From positions 5,330,001 to 5,394,000 of the forward strand of contig NZ_JAUSZN010000001.1 of NCBI RefSeq assembly GCF_030817595.1: a DNA stretch of 64,000 nucleotides, in the 5' to 3' direction. The position numbers and the translations under genes are program-made. This DNA comes from Neobacillus niacini (GTDB lineage Bacteria; Bacillota; Bacilli; Bacillales; Cytobacillaceae). The notes under the pieces were generated by a model, which saw nothing but the letters and a program-made list of their open reading frames with translations, was not told where the DNA came from and did not search any database. Shown here piece by piece: positions 45,162 through 56,476 of the stretch; positions within the stretch are counted from its first letter, which is position 1; every line of letters begins with the position of its first letter.

Positions 45162-45887
45162 CTAGATATATTTTAACGCATCTCTATCTGCGATTACAGT
45201 GACATTTTGGTGGTGCTTTAATGCAGAAGCAGGAAATTCTTCGCTTATATCTCCATTCATAAAATTGAGTAGTGCTTCTGCCTTTTTTTCTCCTGAAACT
45301 AGTAGAAGAATTTCCTTGCTTTCTAATATAGAAGCAATGCCCATCGTTATCGCGTGTGTAGGCACTTCTTCAAGAGAGTTGAAAAATCTAGAATTTGCAA
45401 TTCTTGTGTTTTCAGCAAGAGTGACAATATGTGTCCGGCTGGAAAAGGATGTACCTGGTTCATTAAAACCGATGTGTCCATTTTGCCCGATTCCCAGAAG
45501 TTGTAGGTCTACCCCTCCCAGCTCTTTTATAAGCTGTTCATAGCGAAGACATTCCTGTTCTAAATCACCAGCAGCTCCATTAGGAATATGAGTATGATTT
45601 TCATGGATATCTAAATGATTAAACAAATTTTGTCTCATGAAATAATGGTAACTGTTAGGGTCTTGTGCCTTCAGCCCAATATACTCATCTAGATTGACAG
45701 ATTTCACCTGTTTATAAGTGGTCTCATTCGTCTCATGGTCCTGGATTAAATAATTATAAACACCTTTTGGCGTGCTTCCGGTTGCTAATCCTAGCGTTAG
45801 GCTTGGGTTAGAGCGGATTTTATCAACAATGATTTTTCCAGCCTCTAAGCTCATTTCTGCATAATTTTCAGTACGAATTAGTTTCAT
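45162..45887 (-). CDS. nagB: Glucosamine-6-phosphate deaminase
   Basis: This is a 241-residue NagB, standard Bacillus length. It converts glucosamine-6-P to fructose-6-P and ammonia. Motifs include LGLATGSTPKGVYNYL, NLDEYIGL (catalytic Asp), LLGIGQNGHIGFNEPG and the active-site His in ATHAITMGIASIL context. It lies 4 bases after nagA and 23 before nagR, so the three genes are cotranscribed on the minus strand. Confidence 0.97.
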   Translation of the reverse strand: MKLIRTENYAEMSLEAGKIIVDKIRSNPSLTLGLATGSTPKGVYNYLIQDHETNETTYKQVKSVNLDEYIGLKAQDPNSYHYFMRQNLFNHLDIHENHTHIPNGAAGDLEQECLRYEQLIKELGGVDLQLLGIGQNGHIGFNEPGTSFSSRTHIVTLAENTRIANSRFFNSLEEVPTHAITMGIASILESKEILLLVSGEKKAEALLNFMNGDISEEFPASALKHHQNVTVIADRDALKYI

Positions 45888-45891
45888 GTCA

Positions 45892-47073
45892 TTACCCCTT
45901 TTTATATGCTATTTCCCCACGACAGAAGGTCATTTCAACTTGATATTCATTCGATAAAATCGTAATATCAGCATCTTTTCCTACCGAAATACTGCCTTTG
46001 CGGTCATAGACGTTTAATTGTTTGGCTGGATTGACACTTGCCATTTGAACAGCTTTTGATAGAGTGATCTCTGCTGCTTCTAGGATGTTCTTAATAGAAT
46101 CGTTCATTTTTAAAATACTGCCAGCCAGTGTTCCATCAGCCAGAAGAGCTTTTCCGTCTGCGACAGATACATCTTGCCCGCCAAGATCATAGACCCCGTT
46201 TTTAAGGCATTTAGCCCTCATAGCGTCTGTTATCAAAATCATGCCCTCTGTACCTTTTGCATTAATAACAAGCTTCATTACCTCGGGACGTACATGAATG
46301 CCGTCCGCAATCAATTCAACCATTAATTCTTTAAAAATAAGGGCGGATCCCGCTACGCCCGGTTCGCGGTGGTGTATCCCGCGCATGCCATTAAACAAGT
46401 GTGTTACCTGTTTTGCACCTGCTTGAACGGCCTTTTCCATTTCCTCGTGGACTGCATCACTGTGACCAATCGAAGCAATAACACCTGTTTCATGTAAGTA
46501 GCGTACAAAGTCAGTCCCGTTTTCTAGCTCAGGAGCCACCGTTACCAATTTAATGCTGCCTTCTGCTAGTACTTGCCAGTGCTTAAATAATTCAATATCA
46601 GGATCAATAATGTACTCCATCGGCTGTGCACCGGCCCGTTTTTTATTAATAAATGGTCCCTCTAAATGAACACCGAGTACTTCTGCATTACCTGGGCCAT
46701 TATGACCTTTAAGATAATGTGCTGCATTTAGTAAGGCGTTTTCAATTTTCTCATGTTTTTGGGTAATGGTTGTTGCTAAAAAGCTAGTGGTGCCTTCAGC
46801 AGGGAGTGCTTTAGATATTGTTTCTAAAGCTTGTATGGTCGCATCCATTGTATCAGCGCCTGCAGCACCATGAATGTGTACGTCTATAAAGCCAGGAACC
46901 ACTGTTTGGTCCTCCGCAATTTCGATTTTTTTTACCGTTTTTAAATGGGAGGGAAGGGTATTAATAGAACCAATCTCTCGGATTTTTCCATCTTCTATGA
47001 AAACATAAATAGATTCTGCCAATTCATTTTCTAGTACAGCATTGCCATGAACCATTAACACTAGGCTCAACAT
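45892..47073 (-). CDS. nagA: N-acetylglucosamine-6-phosphate deacetylase
   Basis: This is a 393-residue amidohydrolase. Metal-binding HIHGAAG (PGFIDVHIHG), catalytic and metal residues in HLEGPF, VTHLFNGMRGIHHREPG and ITDAMRA are present. The start ATG 47073 has GGAG seven bases upstream; ATG 47085 and 47079 are also in frame. It removes acetate from GlcNAc-6-P so that NagB can act, feeding peptidoglycan or chitin amino sugars to glycolysis. A NagR-type operator and a SigA promoter precede it. Confidence 0.94.
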   Translation of the reverse strand: MLSLVLMVHGNAVLENELAESIYVFIEDGKIREIGSINTLPSHLKTVKKIEIAEDQTVVPGFIDVHIHGAAGADTMDATIQALETISKALPAEGTTSFLATTITQKHEKIENALLNAAHYLKGHNGPGNAEVLGVHLEGPFINKKRAGAQPMEYIIDPDIELFKHWQVLAEGSIKLVTVAPELENGTDFVRYLHETGVIASIGHSDAVHEEMEKAVQAGAKQVTHLFNGMRGIHHREPGVAGSALIFKELMVELIADGIHVRPEVMKLVINAKGTEGMILITDAMRAKCLKNGVYDLGGQDVSVADGKALLADGTLAGSILKMNDSIKNILEAAEITLSKAVQMASVNPAKQLNVYDRKGSISVGKDADITILSNEYQVEMTFCRGEIAYKKG

Positions 47074-47130
47074 CTTCATCTCCATTTCAAAGTATGACCT
47101 CTATACATTTATTATAGCTCTAAGTGGAAT

Positions 47131-47146
47131 AGTTGTCTATACCAGT
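47131..47146. promoter_or_regulatory. NagR operator (dre-type site) upstream of nagA
   Basis: On the minus strand the site reads ACTGGTATAGACAACT, with the HutC-subfamily core GTATAGAC (GT-N-TA-N-AC on the plus strand). It resembles the known B. subtilis NagR site and lies immediately downstream of the nagA -10, where it would block transcription. Confidence 0.75.
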
Positions 47147-47175
47147 TGTATATTGACTCTTTATTATTTTACCAA
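47147..47175 (-). promoter_or_regulatory. SigA-type promoter of nagA
   Basis: On the minus strand TTGGTA (47175-47170) and TATACA (47152-47147) are separated by 17 bases. The NagR site begins directly after the -10. Confidence 0.65.
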
Positions 47176-47336
47176 TAATGAAAGAATGTATGAAAAAATG
47201 ATTAACCTTCTATTTGGTTATGAAAATAAATTAAATAGTGCTAAAATAAGAAGAAATTAAAGTAATTTATTACATATTAACTGTCAAGCTGATGGTCCTA
47301 TGGTGCTTTTAGCTTTTCGGATAAGGAGGAAAACTT

Positions 47337-48269
47337 TTGCCAAAGGTACGCACGAAGGATATTTTTGAAAGATTCCATTTGGAGATGATTAGCGGTGAAG
47401 AAGGAATTAATCGTCCGATTTCGACAAGTGATATTTCGAGACCTGGAATTGAAATAGCAGGATACTTTGAATATTACCCTGCAGAACGAATTCAACTATT
47501 AGGTAAAACGGAGCTTTCCTTCTTTGCAGAATTACCAGAAAATGAACGTATCTCAAGGATGGAGCGTTTATGTACAGACATCACACCTGCGATCATCGTT
47601 ACAAGAGGTTTAGATGTACCGCCAGAGCTTATTGAAGCATCAGAGCGTGAATCTGTTCCTGTACTGCGGTCAAATATGAAGACTACACGTTTTTCAAGTC
47701 GTCTAACCAACTTCTTAGAAAGTAAACTCGCACCAACAACGGCCGTCCATGGAGTTTTAGTCGATATTTATGGGATTGGGGTATTAATTACTGGAAAAAG
47801 CGGCGTTGGTAAAAGTGAAACTGCATTGGAGCTGGTTAAACGCGGGCACCGGCTTGTGGCGGATGACTGTGTCGAGATTCGCCAGGAAGACCAAGATACG
47901 CTTGTGGGAACCTCCCCTGATTTAATTGAGCATTTATTAGAAATTCGCGGACTTGGTATTATTAATGTCATGACTCTTTTCGGAGCAGGTGCCGTTCGCA
48001 GTAATAAACGAATAACCCTAGTGATTAACCTTGAAATTTGGGATTCTAGTAAGCAATACGACCGCCTTGGTTTAGATGAGGAAAAAATGAAAATTATTGA
48101 TACAGAAGTGACAAAGATTACCGTACCAGTGCGTCCTGGGCGAAATCTGTCTGTTATCATTGAAGTAGCTGCAATGAATTATCGTTTAAAAAGAATGGGC
48201 GTGAATGCAGCGCAGCAATTTACAGAGCGTTTATCTGATGTCATTGAAGATGGAGACCATGATGAATAA
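47337..48269 (+). CDS. hprK: HPr kinase/phosphorylase
   Basis: This is a 310-residue HprK/P, full length. The N-terminal domain (about 1-125) is followed by the Walker A loop [13 protein letters not shown], catalytic His/Asp in [10 protein letters not shown] and the signature [20 protein letters not shown]. It phosphorylates HPr at Ser46, the trigger for CcpA-dependent carbon catabolite repression. It uses TTG 47337 with a strong AAGGAGG. It starts the hprK-lgt-yvoD-ppaX-yvoF unit. Confidence 0.97.
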   Translation: MPKVRTKDIFERFHLEMISGEEGINRPISTSDISRPGIEIAGYFEYYPAERIQLLGKTELSFFAELPENERISRMERLCTDITPAIIVTRGLDVPPELIEASERESVPVLRSNMKTTRFSSRLTNFLESKLAPTTAVHGVLVDIYGIGVLITGKSGVGKSETALELVKRGHRLVADDCVEIRQEDQDTLVGTSPDLIEHLLEIRGLGIINVMTLFGAGAVRSNKRITLVINLEIWDSSKQYDRLGLDEEKMKIIDTEVTKITVPVRPGRNLSVIIEVAAMNYRLKRMGVNAAQQFTERLSDVIEDGDHDE

Positions 48270-48289
48270 TTTAATAAAGGAGAAATGGG

Positions 48290-49120
48290 ATGAATTCAAC
48301 TATACAGCCGCTTGATCCAATTGCATTCAGCTTAGGACCGATTCAAGTGCACTGGTATGGCCTTATTATTGGCTGCGGTTTAGCATTGGCACTGTTTCTA
48401 GCGATTCGGGAAGGAGATAAGAGAGGGCTCCCAAAGGATACATTTGCAGATTTAATGCTTTGGGCGATTCCGATTGCCATCCTTTCAGCACGTATATATT
48501 ACGTTATTTTTGAATGGGGCTACTATTCCGAGCACCCAGGTCAAATCATTCAGATTTGGAATGGGGGAATTGCGATCCATGGAGCTTTGATTGGCTCCGT
48601 CCTAACAACCTATGTTTTTGCCAAAAAACGCGGGATTTCTTTTTGGAAGATTGCGGATATTGCCGCACCTAGTATTATTTTAGGTCAAGCCATCGGCCGG
48701 TGGGGGAACTTTATGAACCAGGAGGCTCACGGAGGCGAAGTTACTAGAACCTTCCTTGAAAATCTGCAGCTGCCTGAGTTTATTATTAATCAAATGTATA
48801 TTAATGGCGCTTACTATCATCCAACCTTTTTATATGAATCGGTCTGGAATATCGTAGGTTTTATTCTATTGATTTTACTTCGACGTGTGAACCTGCGCCG
48901 TGGTGAGTTATTCCTATCTTATGTCATTTGGTATTCAGTCGGTCGTTTCTTTATCGAAGGCTTAAGAACAGATAGTTTAATGTTAGGCGGGCTACGAATG
49001 GCCCAGATGATTTCGATCGCATTGATTCTAGGTGCTGTGTTAATCCTAATCTACCGCAGAAAAAAGAATCTAGCGGAGGACAGATATTTAGATAAAAACA
49101 ATCAAGCTTTAACGCACTAG
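48290..49120 (+). CDS. lgt: Prolipoprotein diacylglyceryl transferase
   Basis: This is a 276-residue polytopic membrane enzyme that adds diacylglycerol to the lipobox Cys. The conserved HGALIG and [18 protein letters not shown] motifs and the essential Arg residues in that loop are visible, along with about seven helices. It lies 20 bases after hprK. One substrate in this window is the CccB lipoprotein. Confidence 0.97.
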   Translation: MNSTIQPLDPIAFSLGPIQVHWYGLIIGCGLALALFLAIREGDKRGLPKDTFADLMLWAIPIAILSARIYYVIFEWGYYSEHPGQIIQIWNGGIAIHGALIGSVLTTYVFAKKRGISFWKIADIAAPSIILGQAIGRWGNFMNQEAHGGEVTRTFLENLQLPEFIINQMYINGAYYHPTFLYESVWNIVGFILLILLRRVNLRRGELFLSYVIWYSVGRFFIEGLRTDSLMLGGLRMAQMISIALILGAVLILIYRRKKNLAEDRYLDKNNQALTH

Positions 49121-49139
49121 AGAAGGAGATTTTGGGGAA

Positions 49140-50093
49140 ATGATTAACTCGATAAAAAAGGGTTTACAGGTGGGGATTAAAACAACATGGACCTTAGGGA
49201 AAATTATTTTTCCAGTAACCCTTATTGTAGCAGTGCTGCAGTATACACCTATCTTGCCGTGGGTTATTAAATTAATAGCGCCAATGATGAAGCTGTTTGG
49301 ATTGTCAGGAGATGCCGCAATTCCATTGGTATTGGGAAACTTTCTCAACCTATATGCGGCTATTGGTGCGATTTTAACACTCGATTTAACTGTAAAGGAA
49401 GTTTTTATTTTAGCTGTAATGCTCTCATTTTCTCATAATTTAATTGTTGAATCAGGCGTTGCTCTTAAGGTTGGTATTAAGCTTTGGCTTGTTTTGGTAA
49501 CGCGGCTGGGACTTGCATTTGCATCAGCAATCGTAATTAACCTTGTTTGGCAGGGCGGCGGTGAAACAGCACAATATGGTCTGATTCAAGCAAGAACGGA
49601 TGAAGAAATTACTGGAATCGGTGCTATTTTACTTACGGCTATTGAAAAAGCAGGGCTCGGAATTCTGCAATTAGCCCTGATTGTCATTCCGTTGATGATT
49701 GTCATTCAAATCTTGAAGGATTTGCAATGGCTGAAGAAATTTTCGCAAGGAATGTCTCCGATTACTAGGAGTCTTGGGATGCATGAAAATACCTCTACAA
49801 CTATGGCTGCAGGCTTATTATTTGGGCTTGCCTATGGTGCAGGGGTTGTCATCCAGGCAGTGGAGGAAGATGGAGTGAGTAAAAAGGATATAACACTCGC
49901 TTTTCTTTTTCTGATGTCCTGCCACGCGGTAGTGGAGGATACACTTATTTTTATCCCGCTGGGTATTCCGGTCTGGCCGCTCTTTTTAATACGGCTGGGT
50001 GTAGCCATTATCTTAACTTTGATCGTCGGGTTCATTTGGAAACGGTCTGGCATCATGAGAAGAAAGGGAGCAGAACCAACATATGAAAAATAA
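49140..50093 (+). CDS. yvoD: Nucleoside recognition domain membrane protein YvoD
   Basis: This is a 317-residue protein with about eight to nine helices and two Gate/nucleoside-recognition domains ([35 protein letters not shown]; and in the second half [17 protein letters not shown]). This family resembles SpmA/SpmB and FeoB gate domains. The transported compound is unknown. It has the same position between lgt and ppaX as in B. subtilis, and its end overlaps ppaX by 11 bases. Confidence 0.85.
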   Translation: MINSIKKGLQVGIKTTWTLGKIIFPVTLIVAVLQYTPILPWVIKLIAPMMKLFGLSGDAAIPLVLGNFLNLYAAIGAILTLDLTVKEVFILAVMLSFSHNLIVESGVALKVGIKLWLVLVTRLGLAFASAIVINLVWQGGGETAQYGLIQARTDEEITGIGAILLTAIEKAGLGILQLALIVIPLMIVIQILKDLQWLKKFSQGMSPITRSLGMHENTSTTMAAGLLFGLAYGAGVVIQAVEEDGVSKKDITLAFLFLMSCHAVVEDTLIFIPLGIPVWPLFLIRLGVAIILTLIVGFIWKRSGIMRRKGAEPTYEK

Positions 50094-50730
50094 TATAAAT
50101 ACCATTTTATTTGATTTAGATGGAACGTTAATCGATACAAATGAACTTATCATCTCTACTTATTTACACACACTTGAAAAATACTTTCCAGGCAAGTATA
50201 AGCGACTGGATGTCCTGCCATTTTTAGGTCCAACTCTTCATGAAGTTTTTGGAGCAATGGACCCTGAGCGAGTGGAGGAAATGGTGTTAGAATATCGTAC
50301 CTACAATCTTGCGAATCACGACGCATTGGTAAAAGAATTTGTCGGTGTGATGGAAACAATTGAGACATTAAAGAAAAAAGGCTATAAACTTGCCATCGTG
50401 ACAACGAAACGTGAGGATGTGGCTTTTAAAGGACTTCGCTTGATGAAACTAGATTCGTTTTTTGATGTCATGATTGCTTACGATCATGTAAAAAAAGTGA
50501 AGCCAGACCCCGAGCCAATTTTTTTGGCGCTTGAAAAGTTAGATTCAAGGCCAGAGGAAACCTTAATGGTAGGCGATAATTTTCACGATGTACTAGCCGG
50601 CAAAAATGCAGGTACGAAAACTGCAGGGGTCGCTTGGACGATTAAGGGAAGAGATTACCTGGCAAAATATGAACCTGATTACATGTTAGAGAACATGACG
50701 GATTTATTAACGATTCTCGGAGAGGGATAA
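50083..50730 (+). CDS. ppaX: Pyrophosphatase PpaX
   Basis: This is a 215-residue HAD-superfamily hydrolase. Motif [10 protein letters not shown], motif II TTKRED, motif III Lys in [10 protein letters not shown] and motif [11 protein letters not shown] are present. PpaX hydrolyses the pyrophosphate formed when HprK/P uses Pi to dephosphorylate HPr-Ser-P, which explains its linkage to hprK. Confidence 0.94.
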   Translation: MKNNINTILFDLDGTLIDTNELIISTYLHTLEKYFPGKYKRLDVLPFLGPTLHEVFGAMDPERVEEMVLEYRTYNLANHDALVKEFVGVMETIETLKKKGYKLAIVTTKREDVAFKGLRLMKLDSFFDVMIAYDHVKKVKPDPEPIFLALEKLDSRPEETLMVGDNFHDVLAGKNAGTKTAGVAWTIKGRDYLAKYEPDYMLENMTDLLTILGEG

Positions 50731-50732
50731 GA

Positions 50733-51266
50733 ATGAGGAATACGACCCGCTACCCTGTTGAAGGGGCTAACTCCTTATGGCATGTTTATAAAACCGTTCC
50801 TTTCTGGAAGGTTGTAAAGAATTTCATTGTCATCCAACTCGCACGTTACACTCCCTTTCTAGGGATGAAAAATTGGCTTTACCGTACCTTCTTAGGACTT
50901 AAGGTCGGTGAGCAAACATCCTTCGCGTTAATGGTCATGCTCGATGTAATGTTTCCTGAGAAAATCAGTGTCGGACGCAATACGGTCATTGGCTATAACA
51001 CGACAATCCTTGCTCATGAATATTTGATAAAAGAGTATCGTCTTGGTCCTGTTGAGATTGGCAGTGAAGTGATGATTGGAGCAAATTCAACCATTCTGCC
51101 TGGTGTATCGATTGGTGACGGAGCCATCGTTTCTGCTGGAACACTCGTTCATAAAGATGTTCCGGAAGGTGCGTTTGTCGGCGGGAACCCTATGCGGGTC
51201 ATCTACTCAAAAGAGGAAATGGAAAAGCGTTGGGCCGAAGACCCGATTTATAATAAAAATAAATAA
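50733..51266 (+). CDS. yvoF: Hexapeptide-repeat acetyltransferase YvoF
   Basis: This is a 177-residue left-handed beta-helix acyltransferase of the LbH/DapH-like class. Repeats are seen in KISVGRNTVIGYNTTILAHE, VEIGSEVMIGANSTILPGVS and IGDGAIVSAGTLVHKDVPEG, ending in FVGGNPMRVIY. It starts 2 bases after ppaX and closes the unit. The substrate is unknown; a sugar or surface polymer is likely for this class. Confidence 0.88.
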   Translation: MRNTTRYPVEGANSLWHVYKTVPFWKVVKNFIVIQLARYTPFLGMKNWLYRTFLGLKVGEQTSFALMVMLDVMFPEKISVGRNTVIGYNTTILAHEYLIKEYRLGPVEIGSEVMIGANSTILPGVSIGDGAIVSAGTLVHKDVPEGAFVGGNPMRVIYSKEEMEKRWAEDPIYNKNK

Positions 51267-51276
51267 CAAATTATAG

Positions 51277-51306
51277 AAGCTGGGTTGTTGTACCTGGCTT
51301 TTTTTT
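51277..51306 (+). terminator. Terminator of the hprK operon
   Basis: AAGCTGGGT pairs with ACCTGGCTT (two wobbles) around a 6-base loop, followed by TTTTTT. Confidence 0.8.
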
Positions 51307-51356
51307 ACATAATAATGGGGAATAATCGCAAAACCCTCGGAATTATCAGTTTTCAG

Positions 51357-51385
51357 TTGACGAAAATTTCCCAAAAAGGTAAACT
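51357..51385 (+). promoter_or_regulatory. SigA-type promoter of the his operon
   Basis: TTGACG and TAAACT are separated by 17 bases, about 50 bases before the hisZ start. No T-box leader fits in this short space. Confidence 0.6.
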
Positions 51386-51441
51386 TTAATTTATTAGCAT
51401 ATTAGCGAACTAAAGGATTCTGAAAATAAAGGATGATTTAA

Positions 51442-52605
51442 ATGAGCCGTTTATTTATGTTTGAAAAGCCTTTAGGCATGAGAGATACACTTCCGGAACT
51501 ATATGAAAAAAAGCATCGTGTCCGTACTTTGATGGAGGATGCCATTAAACAATGGGGATATCAATTCATTGATACACCTACCCTAGAATACTATGAAACC
51601 GTTGGAACAGCCTCCGCGATACTTGACTCGGAGCTTTTCAAATTACTCGATAAAGATGGGCATACCCTCGTACTTCGGCCGGATATGACTTCACCAATTG
51701 CCAGGGTGGCAGCATCACGTCTATTAGAAAATGATCTTCCGCTTCGCTTAGCCTATGCAGGAAATGTATACCGTGCACAGCAGCGGGAAGGCGGCAGACC
51801 TGCAGAGTTTGAGCAAATCGGTGTGGAGTATATTAATGACGATACAGTTTCAAGCGATGGCGAGGTAATTGCTCTGCTGGTCTCATCGTTAAAAAAAGCC
51901 GGGTTGAGCCAATTTCAAGTATCGGTAGGACATATTGGCTTCGCACAAGAATTATTTAAGCAAATCTTAGGAACCAATGGACGTGCGAACGCTCTTAGAC
52001 GATTTTTATATGAAAAAAACTTTGTTGGTTATCGTGAGCAAGTGAACTCTTATTCCCTATCCTCAATCGATAAAAAGAGGCTATTACAGCTGCTTGAATT
52101 AAGAGGCGGCGAAGAGGTAATTGGAAAAGCACTTGATATCGTTGAGGATGGCTATGGAAAAGAATCGCTTATTCAGCTGAAGGAATTGTGGGATGTGATT
52201 TCAGACTACGGACTTAAGGACTACGTGAAATTTGATTTTACGATTGTCAGCCATATGAGTTATTATTCTGGAATTTTATTTGAGGCCTATGCCGGGAATG
52301 TCGGATTTCCGATTGGGAATGGCGGCCGTTACGGATTAATCGAAAAGTTTGGGAAAAAGGCCAGTGCCACTGGTTTCGCTGTAAGGCTGGATAAACTGCT
52401 TGAGGCAATGGGTTCACTAGAAGTGACAAATACTGTTGAATGTATTTTTTTCAGTCAGGAACGAAGAAAGGAAGCCTTTCAACTGGCTGAAACCATGAAG
52501 GGTGAAGGAAAGCAAACCGTGCTGCAAGATATTAATGGTGTGAAGAATCTTGATGCTTTTACAAAGAAGTTCGCCAATACCACCTTTTTAATCGGGGGGG
52601 CTTAA
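51442..52605 (+). CDS. hisZ: ATP phosphoribosyltransferase regulatory subunit
   Basis: This is a 387-residue HisRS-like paralogue without an anticodon-binding domain. Class II synthetase-like motifs are [31 protein letters not shown], and [20 protein letters not shown]. With the short HisG it forms the hetero-octameric first enzyme of histidine synthesis and carries feedback control. It is the first gene of the his operon, with AAAGGATG upstream of ATG 51442. Confidence 0.95.
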   Translation: MSRLFMFEKPLGMRDTLPELYEKKHRVRTLMEDAIKQWGYQFIDTPTLEYYETVGTASAILDSELFKLLDKDGHTLVLRPDMTSPIARVAASRLLENDLPLRLAYAGNVYRAQQREGGRPAEFEQIGVEYINDDTVSSDGEVIALLVSSLKKAGLSQFQVSVGHIGFAQELFKQILGTNGRANALRRFLYEKNFVGYREQVNSYSLSSIDKKRLLQLLELRGGEEVIGKALDIVEDGYGKESLIQLKELWDVISDYGLKDYVKFDFTIVSHMSYYSGILFEAYAGNVGFPIGNGGRYGLIEKFGKKASATGFAVRLDKLLEAMGSLEVTNTVECIFFSQERRKEAFQLAETMKGEGKQTVLQDINGVKNLDAFTKKFANTTFLIGGA

Positions 52606-52606
52606 G

Positions 52607-53245
52607 ATGAATGCAAAACTAACAATTGCGATGCCAAAAGGCAGAATTTTTGAAGAAGCTTTAGAGTTATTACGAAAAGCAGGCTATGCACTGCCACCTG
52701 AATTTGATGACTCGCGAAAATTAATCCTCGATGTTGACGCGGAGGATATGCGTTTCATCTTGGCAAAGCCAATGGATGTAGCTACATACGTAGAGCATGG
52801 GGTTGCAGATGTCGGTATTGCTGGTAAGGACGTTTTACTTGAAGAAGAACGGGATGTATACGAATTGCTAGATTTAAGAATTAGTGCCTGCTACCTGGCT
52901 GTTGCGGGACTGCCTGGAACAGCGATGAACGATGTGGCACCAAAAGTGGCGACAAAATATCCTAATGTGGCTGCTGCTTATTTCCGCGAGCAAGGTGAAC
53001 AAGTCGAAATCATTAAATTAAATGGTTCCATCGAGCTTGCGCCATTAATTGGATTAGCGGATCGGATTGTTGACATTGTTTCGACTGGAAGAACGCTTGT
53101 TGAAAATGGGCTTGTTGAATATGAAAGAATAAAAGATGTTACATCTAGGCTTATCGTTAATCCTGTTAGTTACCGGATTAAGGACGAACGTATAAACGAA
53201 TTAGTGACAAGGTTAAGCAGTGTCGTCTCCTTGGAGGTAAAATAG
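52607..53245 (+). CDS. hisG: ATP phosphoribosyltransferase catalytic subunit, short form
   Basis: This is a 212-residue short HisG that needs HisZ. It condenses ATP and PRPP. Motifs are [33 protein letters not shown] and the PRPP loop [18 protein letters not shown]. It starts 2 bases after hisZ. Confidence 0.97.
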   Translation: MNAKLTIAMPKGRIFEEALELLRKAGYALPPEFDDSRKLILDVDAEDMRFILAKPMDVATYVEHGVADVGIAGKDVLLEEERDVYELLDLRISACYLAVAGLPGTAMNDVAPKVATKYPNVAAAYFREQGEQVEIIKLNGSIELAPLIGLADRIVDIVSTGRTLVENGLVEYERIKDVTSRLIVNPVSYRIKDERINELVTRLSSVVSLEVK

Positions 53246-53246
53246 T

Positions 53247-54518
53247 ATGAAAATCGTAAAAGTGAATGACCTTATCTCTATAAAACGGTCGATTGAATCG
53301 GGTACCACTGAACAGTTAGCCGTCGTTAAAAATATTATTTCGGACATTCGATCCTCTGGCGACAACGCCTTGCGTGATTATACTGAAAAATTTGACCGTG
53401 TAAAGTTAGATTCGTTTTTGGTTACCGAAAGTGAAATAAATGAAGCCTATGAGAAAGTAGATTCTGAATTTATCTCGATTGTTCGAGAAGCTGCTGATAA
53501 TATTAGAAGATTTCATGAGAAACAATTGCGTCCTTCATGGATGACGACGGAGGAAAATGGAAGTATTCTTGGTCAAAAAATAACACCGCTTGATTCTGTA
53601 GGAGTATATGTCCCTGGAGGAACAGCTGCTTATCCATCTTCGGTTCTTATGAATGTTATTCCTGCACAAGTGGCGGGTGTTAACCGAATTGTGATGGTAT
53701 CACCACCGGACAGCGAGGGAATACTTCCTGCTGCTGTACTTGTTGCAGCGAAAGAAGCAGGAGTAAAAGAAATCTATAAGGTTGGCGGAGCTCAGGCCAT
53801 TGGTGCTCTAGCATACGGAACAGAATCAATTGCATCTGTTGATAAAATTACTGGCCCTGGAAATATTTATGTAGCGTTAGCAAAGCGAGAGGTTTTCGGT
53901 GATGTGGATATCGATATGATTGCGGGGCCAAGTGAAATAGCCATCATTGCCGATGATTCTGCCCGTGCCGATGAGGTGGCTGCTGACTTATTATCACAAG
54001 CAGAACACGACCCGCGTGCTTGCAGTGTGCTTGTTACCCCTTCAATGAAATTAGCAGAAGAGGTGGCTGTCGAAGTCGGAAAGCAGCTGGCTATATTGCC
54101 GCGAAAGGAGATTGCCTCTCGGTCGATTGAGGATTTCGGCGTTATCTACGTGACTTCTTCTATAGAAGAAGCAGTAGAAACCGTTAATCAGCTTGCACCG
54201 GAGCACCTTGAAATCTTGACTGAGAATGGTATTGAGCTGCTTGGGAAAATCCGACACGCTGGTGCTATTTTTATTGGGCGTTATAGTTCAGAGCCAGTAG
54301 GCGATTACTTTGCCGGACCTAATCATGTTCTGCCGACCAATGGGACTGCTCGATTTTCAAGTCCGTTGAATGTGGATGATTTTCAAAAAAAATCAAGTGT
54401 AATCATATACAGTGAAAAAGCTCTAAAGGAAAATGGAGAAAAAATTGCTAAATTTGCCCGCATGGAAGGTCTAGAAGCCCATGCGCGAGCAGTTGAGTTA
54501 AGACTTAAAAATCAATAA
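53247..54518 (+). CDS. hisD: Histidinol dehydrogenase
   Basis: This is a 423-residue, zinc-dependent, NAD-using enzyme for the last two oxidations to histidine. The PS00611 signature region [18 protein letters not shown] is preceded by [18 protein letters not shown] and [18 protein letters not shown]. Catalytic and metal residues are in LLSQAEHDP and QLAPEHLE. It starts 2 bases after hisG. Confidence 0.97.
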   Translation: MKIVKVNDLISIKRSIESGTTEQLAVVKNIISDIRSSGDNALRDYTEKFDRVKLDSFLVTESEINEAYEKVDSEFISIVREAADNIRRFHEKQLRPSWMTTEENGSILGQKITPLDSVGVYVPGGTAAYPSSVLMNVIPAQVAGVNRIVMVSPPDSEGILPAAVLVAAKEAGVKEIYKVGGAQAIGALAYGTESIASVDKITGPGNIYVALAKREVFGDVDIDMIAGPSEIAIIADDSARADEVAADLLSQAEHDPRACSVLVTPSMKLAEEVAVEVGKQLAILPRKEIASRSIEDFGVIYVTSSIEEAVETVNQLAPEHLEILTENGIELLGKIRHAGAIFIGRYSSEPVGDYFAGPNHVLPTNGTARFSSPLNVDDFQKKSSVIIYSEKALKENGEKIAKFARMEGLEAHARAVELRLKNQ

Positions 54519-54542
54519 TTTTTTTGGCTAGGGGGCCCTTCC

Positions 54543-55130
54543 ATGGAAAGATACACAAGTATTGAACGAAAAACAAATGAAACCCAAATTAGTTTATCAC
54601 TAGATATAGATGGCGAAGGAAAGTCAGAACTTGAAACAGGGGTTCCATTCATGAGCCATATGCTTGATTTATTCACGAAACATGGGCAATTTAACCTTAC
54701 CGTTGACGCTAAAGGGGATATTGAGGTAGATGATCATCATACCACAGAGGATATTGGAATTGTTTTAGGACAGGCATTGCGCGAAGCACTTGGCGATAAA
54801 AGAGGTATTAAACGCTATGGGAATGCCTTTGTACCGATGGATGAAGCACTAGCACAGGTAGTTGTCGATTTAAGTAATCGACCGCACCTTGAAATGAGGG
54901 CGGAGTTCCCGAGTGCTAAGGTGGGCACGTTTGATACTGAGCTCGTTCATGAATTTTTATGGAAGCTTGCCCTCGAGGCTCGTATGAACCTGCATGTCAT
55001 TGTTCATTACGGACACAATACGCACCACATGATTGAGGCTGTATTTAAAGCACTTGGCCGAGCGCTAGACGAAGCGACAACGATTGATCCTCGCATTAAA
55101 GGAGTTCCATCTACGAAAGGGATGTTATAG
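54543..55130 (+). CDS. hisB: Imidazoleglycerol-phosphate dehydratase
   Basis: This is a 195-residue monofunctional HisB. Manganese ligands lie in [12 protein letters not shown] and [33 protein letters not shown] matches the family near the N-terminus. It lies between hisD and hisH without a gap to hisH. Confidence 0.97.
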   Translation: MERYTSIERKTNETQISLSLDIDGEGKSELETGVPFMSHMLDLFTKHGQFNLTVDAKGDIEVDDHHTTEDIGIVLGQALREALGDKRGIKRYGNAFVPMDEALAQVVVDLSNRPHLEMRAEFPSAKVGTFDTELVHEFLWKLALEARMNLHVIVHYGHNTHHMIEAVFKALGRALDEATTIDPRIKGVPSTKGML

Positions 55131-55757
55131 ATGATTGGAATTGTCGATTATGGTATGGGCAATCTCTTTAGTGTTAGTAAAGCATTAGAGAGATTGAACG
55201 CTGATTATTTTATTTCAGGTGATCGGGAAGAGCTTCTAAGCGCGGATGCACTATTACTTCCAGGGGTTGGCTCATTCCGAGATGCGATGGAAGTATTACA
55301 GGCAGACACGATTAAGGAGTTTGCAGAAAGTGGAAAACCACTTCTTGGGATATGCCTAGGTATGCAGCTATTGTTTGAAGATAGTGATGAAAATGGGTTT
55401 ACGAAAGGCCTTGGCTTATTACCTGGTCATGTACGACGTTTTTCTGGTACGAATGCTAAAGGGGAGACATACAAGGTTCCTCATATGGGCTGGAATAAAC
55501 TTGAGTTTGTTAAATCATCTCCACTCTTGGATGGTTTAGAAGAAGATTATGTTTATTTTGTTCATTCGTACTATGTAAGTGCAGAAAACTCGGAGGCACT
55601 GTTGGCAAAAGCTAATTATCATGAAGAAGTTTCTGCCGTAGTTGGCAAAGATAATATTTTTGGAATGCAATTTCATCCTGAAAAAAGCAGCAAGCTAGGA
55701 ATGGCACTGCTGAATAATTTTTTAAAATTGGTTGAAGAAAGGAAGGCAGTACGATGA
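55131..55757 (+). CDS. hisH: Imidazole glycerol phosphate synthase, glutaminase subunit
   Basis: This is a 208-residue class I glutamine amidotransferase. The nucleophile Cys is in [10 protein letters not shown], and the His/Glu of the triad is in [13 protein letters not shown]. It delivers ammonia to HisF. It overlaps hisA by 4 bases. Confidence 0.97.
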   Translation: MIGIVDYGMGNLFSVSKALERLNADYFISGDREELLSADALLLPGVGSFRDAMEVLQADTIKEFAESGKPLLGICLGMQLLFEDSDENGFTKGLGLLPGHVRRFSGTNAKGETYKVPHMGWNKLEFVKSSPLLDGLEEDYVYFVHSYYVSAENSEALLAKANYHEEVSAVVGKDNIFGMQFHPEKSSKLGMALLNNFLKLVEERKAVR

Positions 55758-56476
55758 CACTCACAATTTATCCTGCAATTGATATGCGTGGCGGGAATTG
55801 CGTACGCCTCCTCCAAGGTGATTATGATAAGGAAACGATTTATGGCGATTCACCTTTTGACATGGCTCGAGCGTTTGCAGCGGAGGGGGCAGAATGGATA
55901 CATATGGTTGACCTAGATGGCGCCAAGGATGGGCATCGGGTTAATGACCGTTTTGTCATCGAAGCAGCCAAGCAACTAAAGGTAAAAGTCCAAATTGGCG
56001 GGGGCATTCGTTCTGAAGCGGACATCCTTCATTATTTAGAAAGTGGAATTACACGCGTGATTATCGGTAGTATCGCTGTATCCAATCCAGAGTTTGCGAT
56101 TGAAATGATTCAGAAGTATGGGGAGCAAATTGTTGTGGGGATTGATGCGAAAAATGGCTATGTAGCTACCCATGGCTGGTTGAATACTTCAGAAGTGAAA
56201 GCAGTAGAACTGAGTAAACGCTTTGCTGAGAAGGGCGCGGAGACATTTATTTTTACGGATATTGCAACAGATGGAACATTATCAGGACCGAATATCACTG
56301 CTGTATGTGAAATGGCTGAGGTTACCGGAAAAACTGTCATTGCTTCTGGCGGTGTGAGTAGTTTAGCCGATTTGCGCGCTTTAAATGCAGAAGGGGTTAG
56401 AGGAGCGATTGTCGGAAAAGCCCTTTATGAGAACCGTTTTACATTAAAAGAAGCACTGGATGAGGTGAGAAAATGA
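55754..56476 (+). CDS. hisA: ProFAR isomerase
   Basis: This is a 240-residue (beta/alpha)8 barrel. The N-terminal catalytic Asp is in [19 protein letters not shown] and the second in [13 protein letters not shown]. Phosphate-binding loops are VQIGGGIRS and [12 protein letters not shown]. It overlaps hisF by 4 bases. Confidence 0.97.
   Translation: MTLTIYPAIDMRGGNCVRLLQGDYDKETIYGDSPFDMARAFAAEGAEWIHMVDLDGAKDGHRVNDRFVIEAAKQLKVKVQIGGGIRSEADILHYLESGITRVIIGSIAVSNPEFAIEMIQKYGEQIVVGIDAKNGYVATHGWLNTSEVKAVELSKRFAEKGAETFIFTDIATDGTLSGPNITAVCEMAEVTGKTVIASGGVSSLADLRALNAEGVRGAIVGKALYENRFTLKEALDEVRK

Noticed and set aside
51307..51441. T-box riboswitch for the his operon
   Set aside because: The leader after the predicted promoter is only about 50 bases and has no T-box sequence or terminator.
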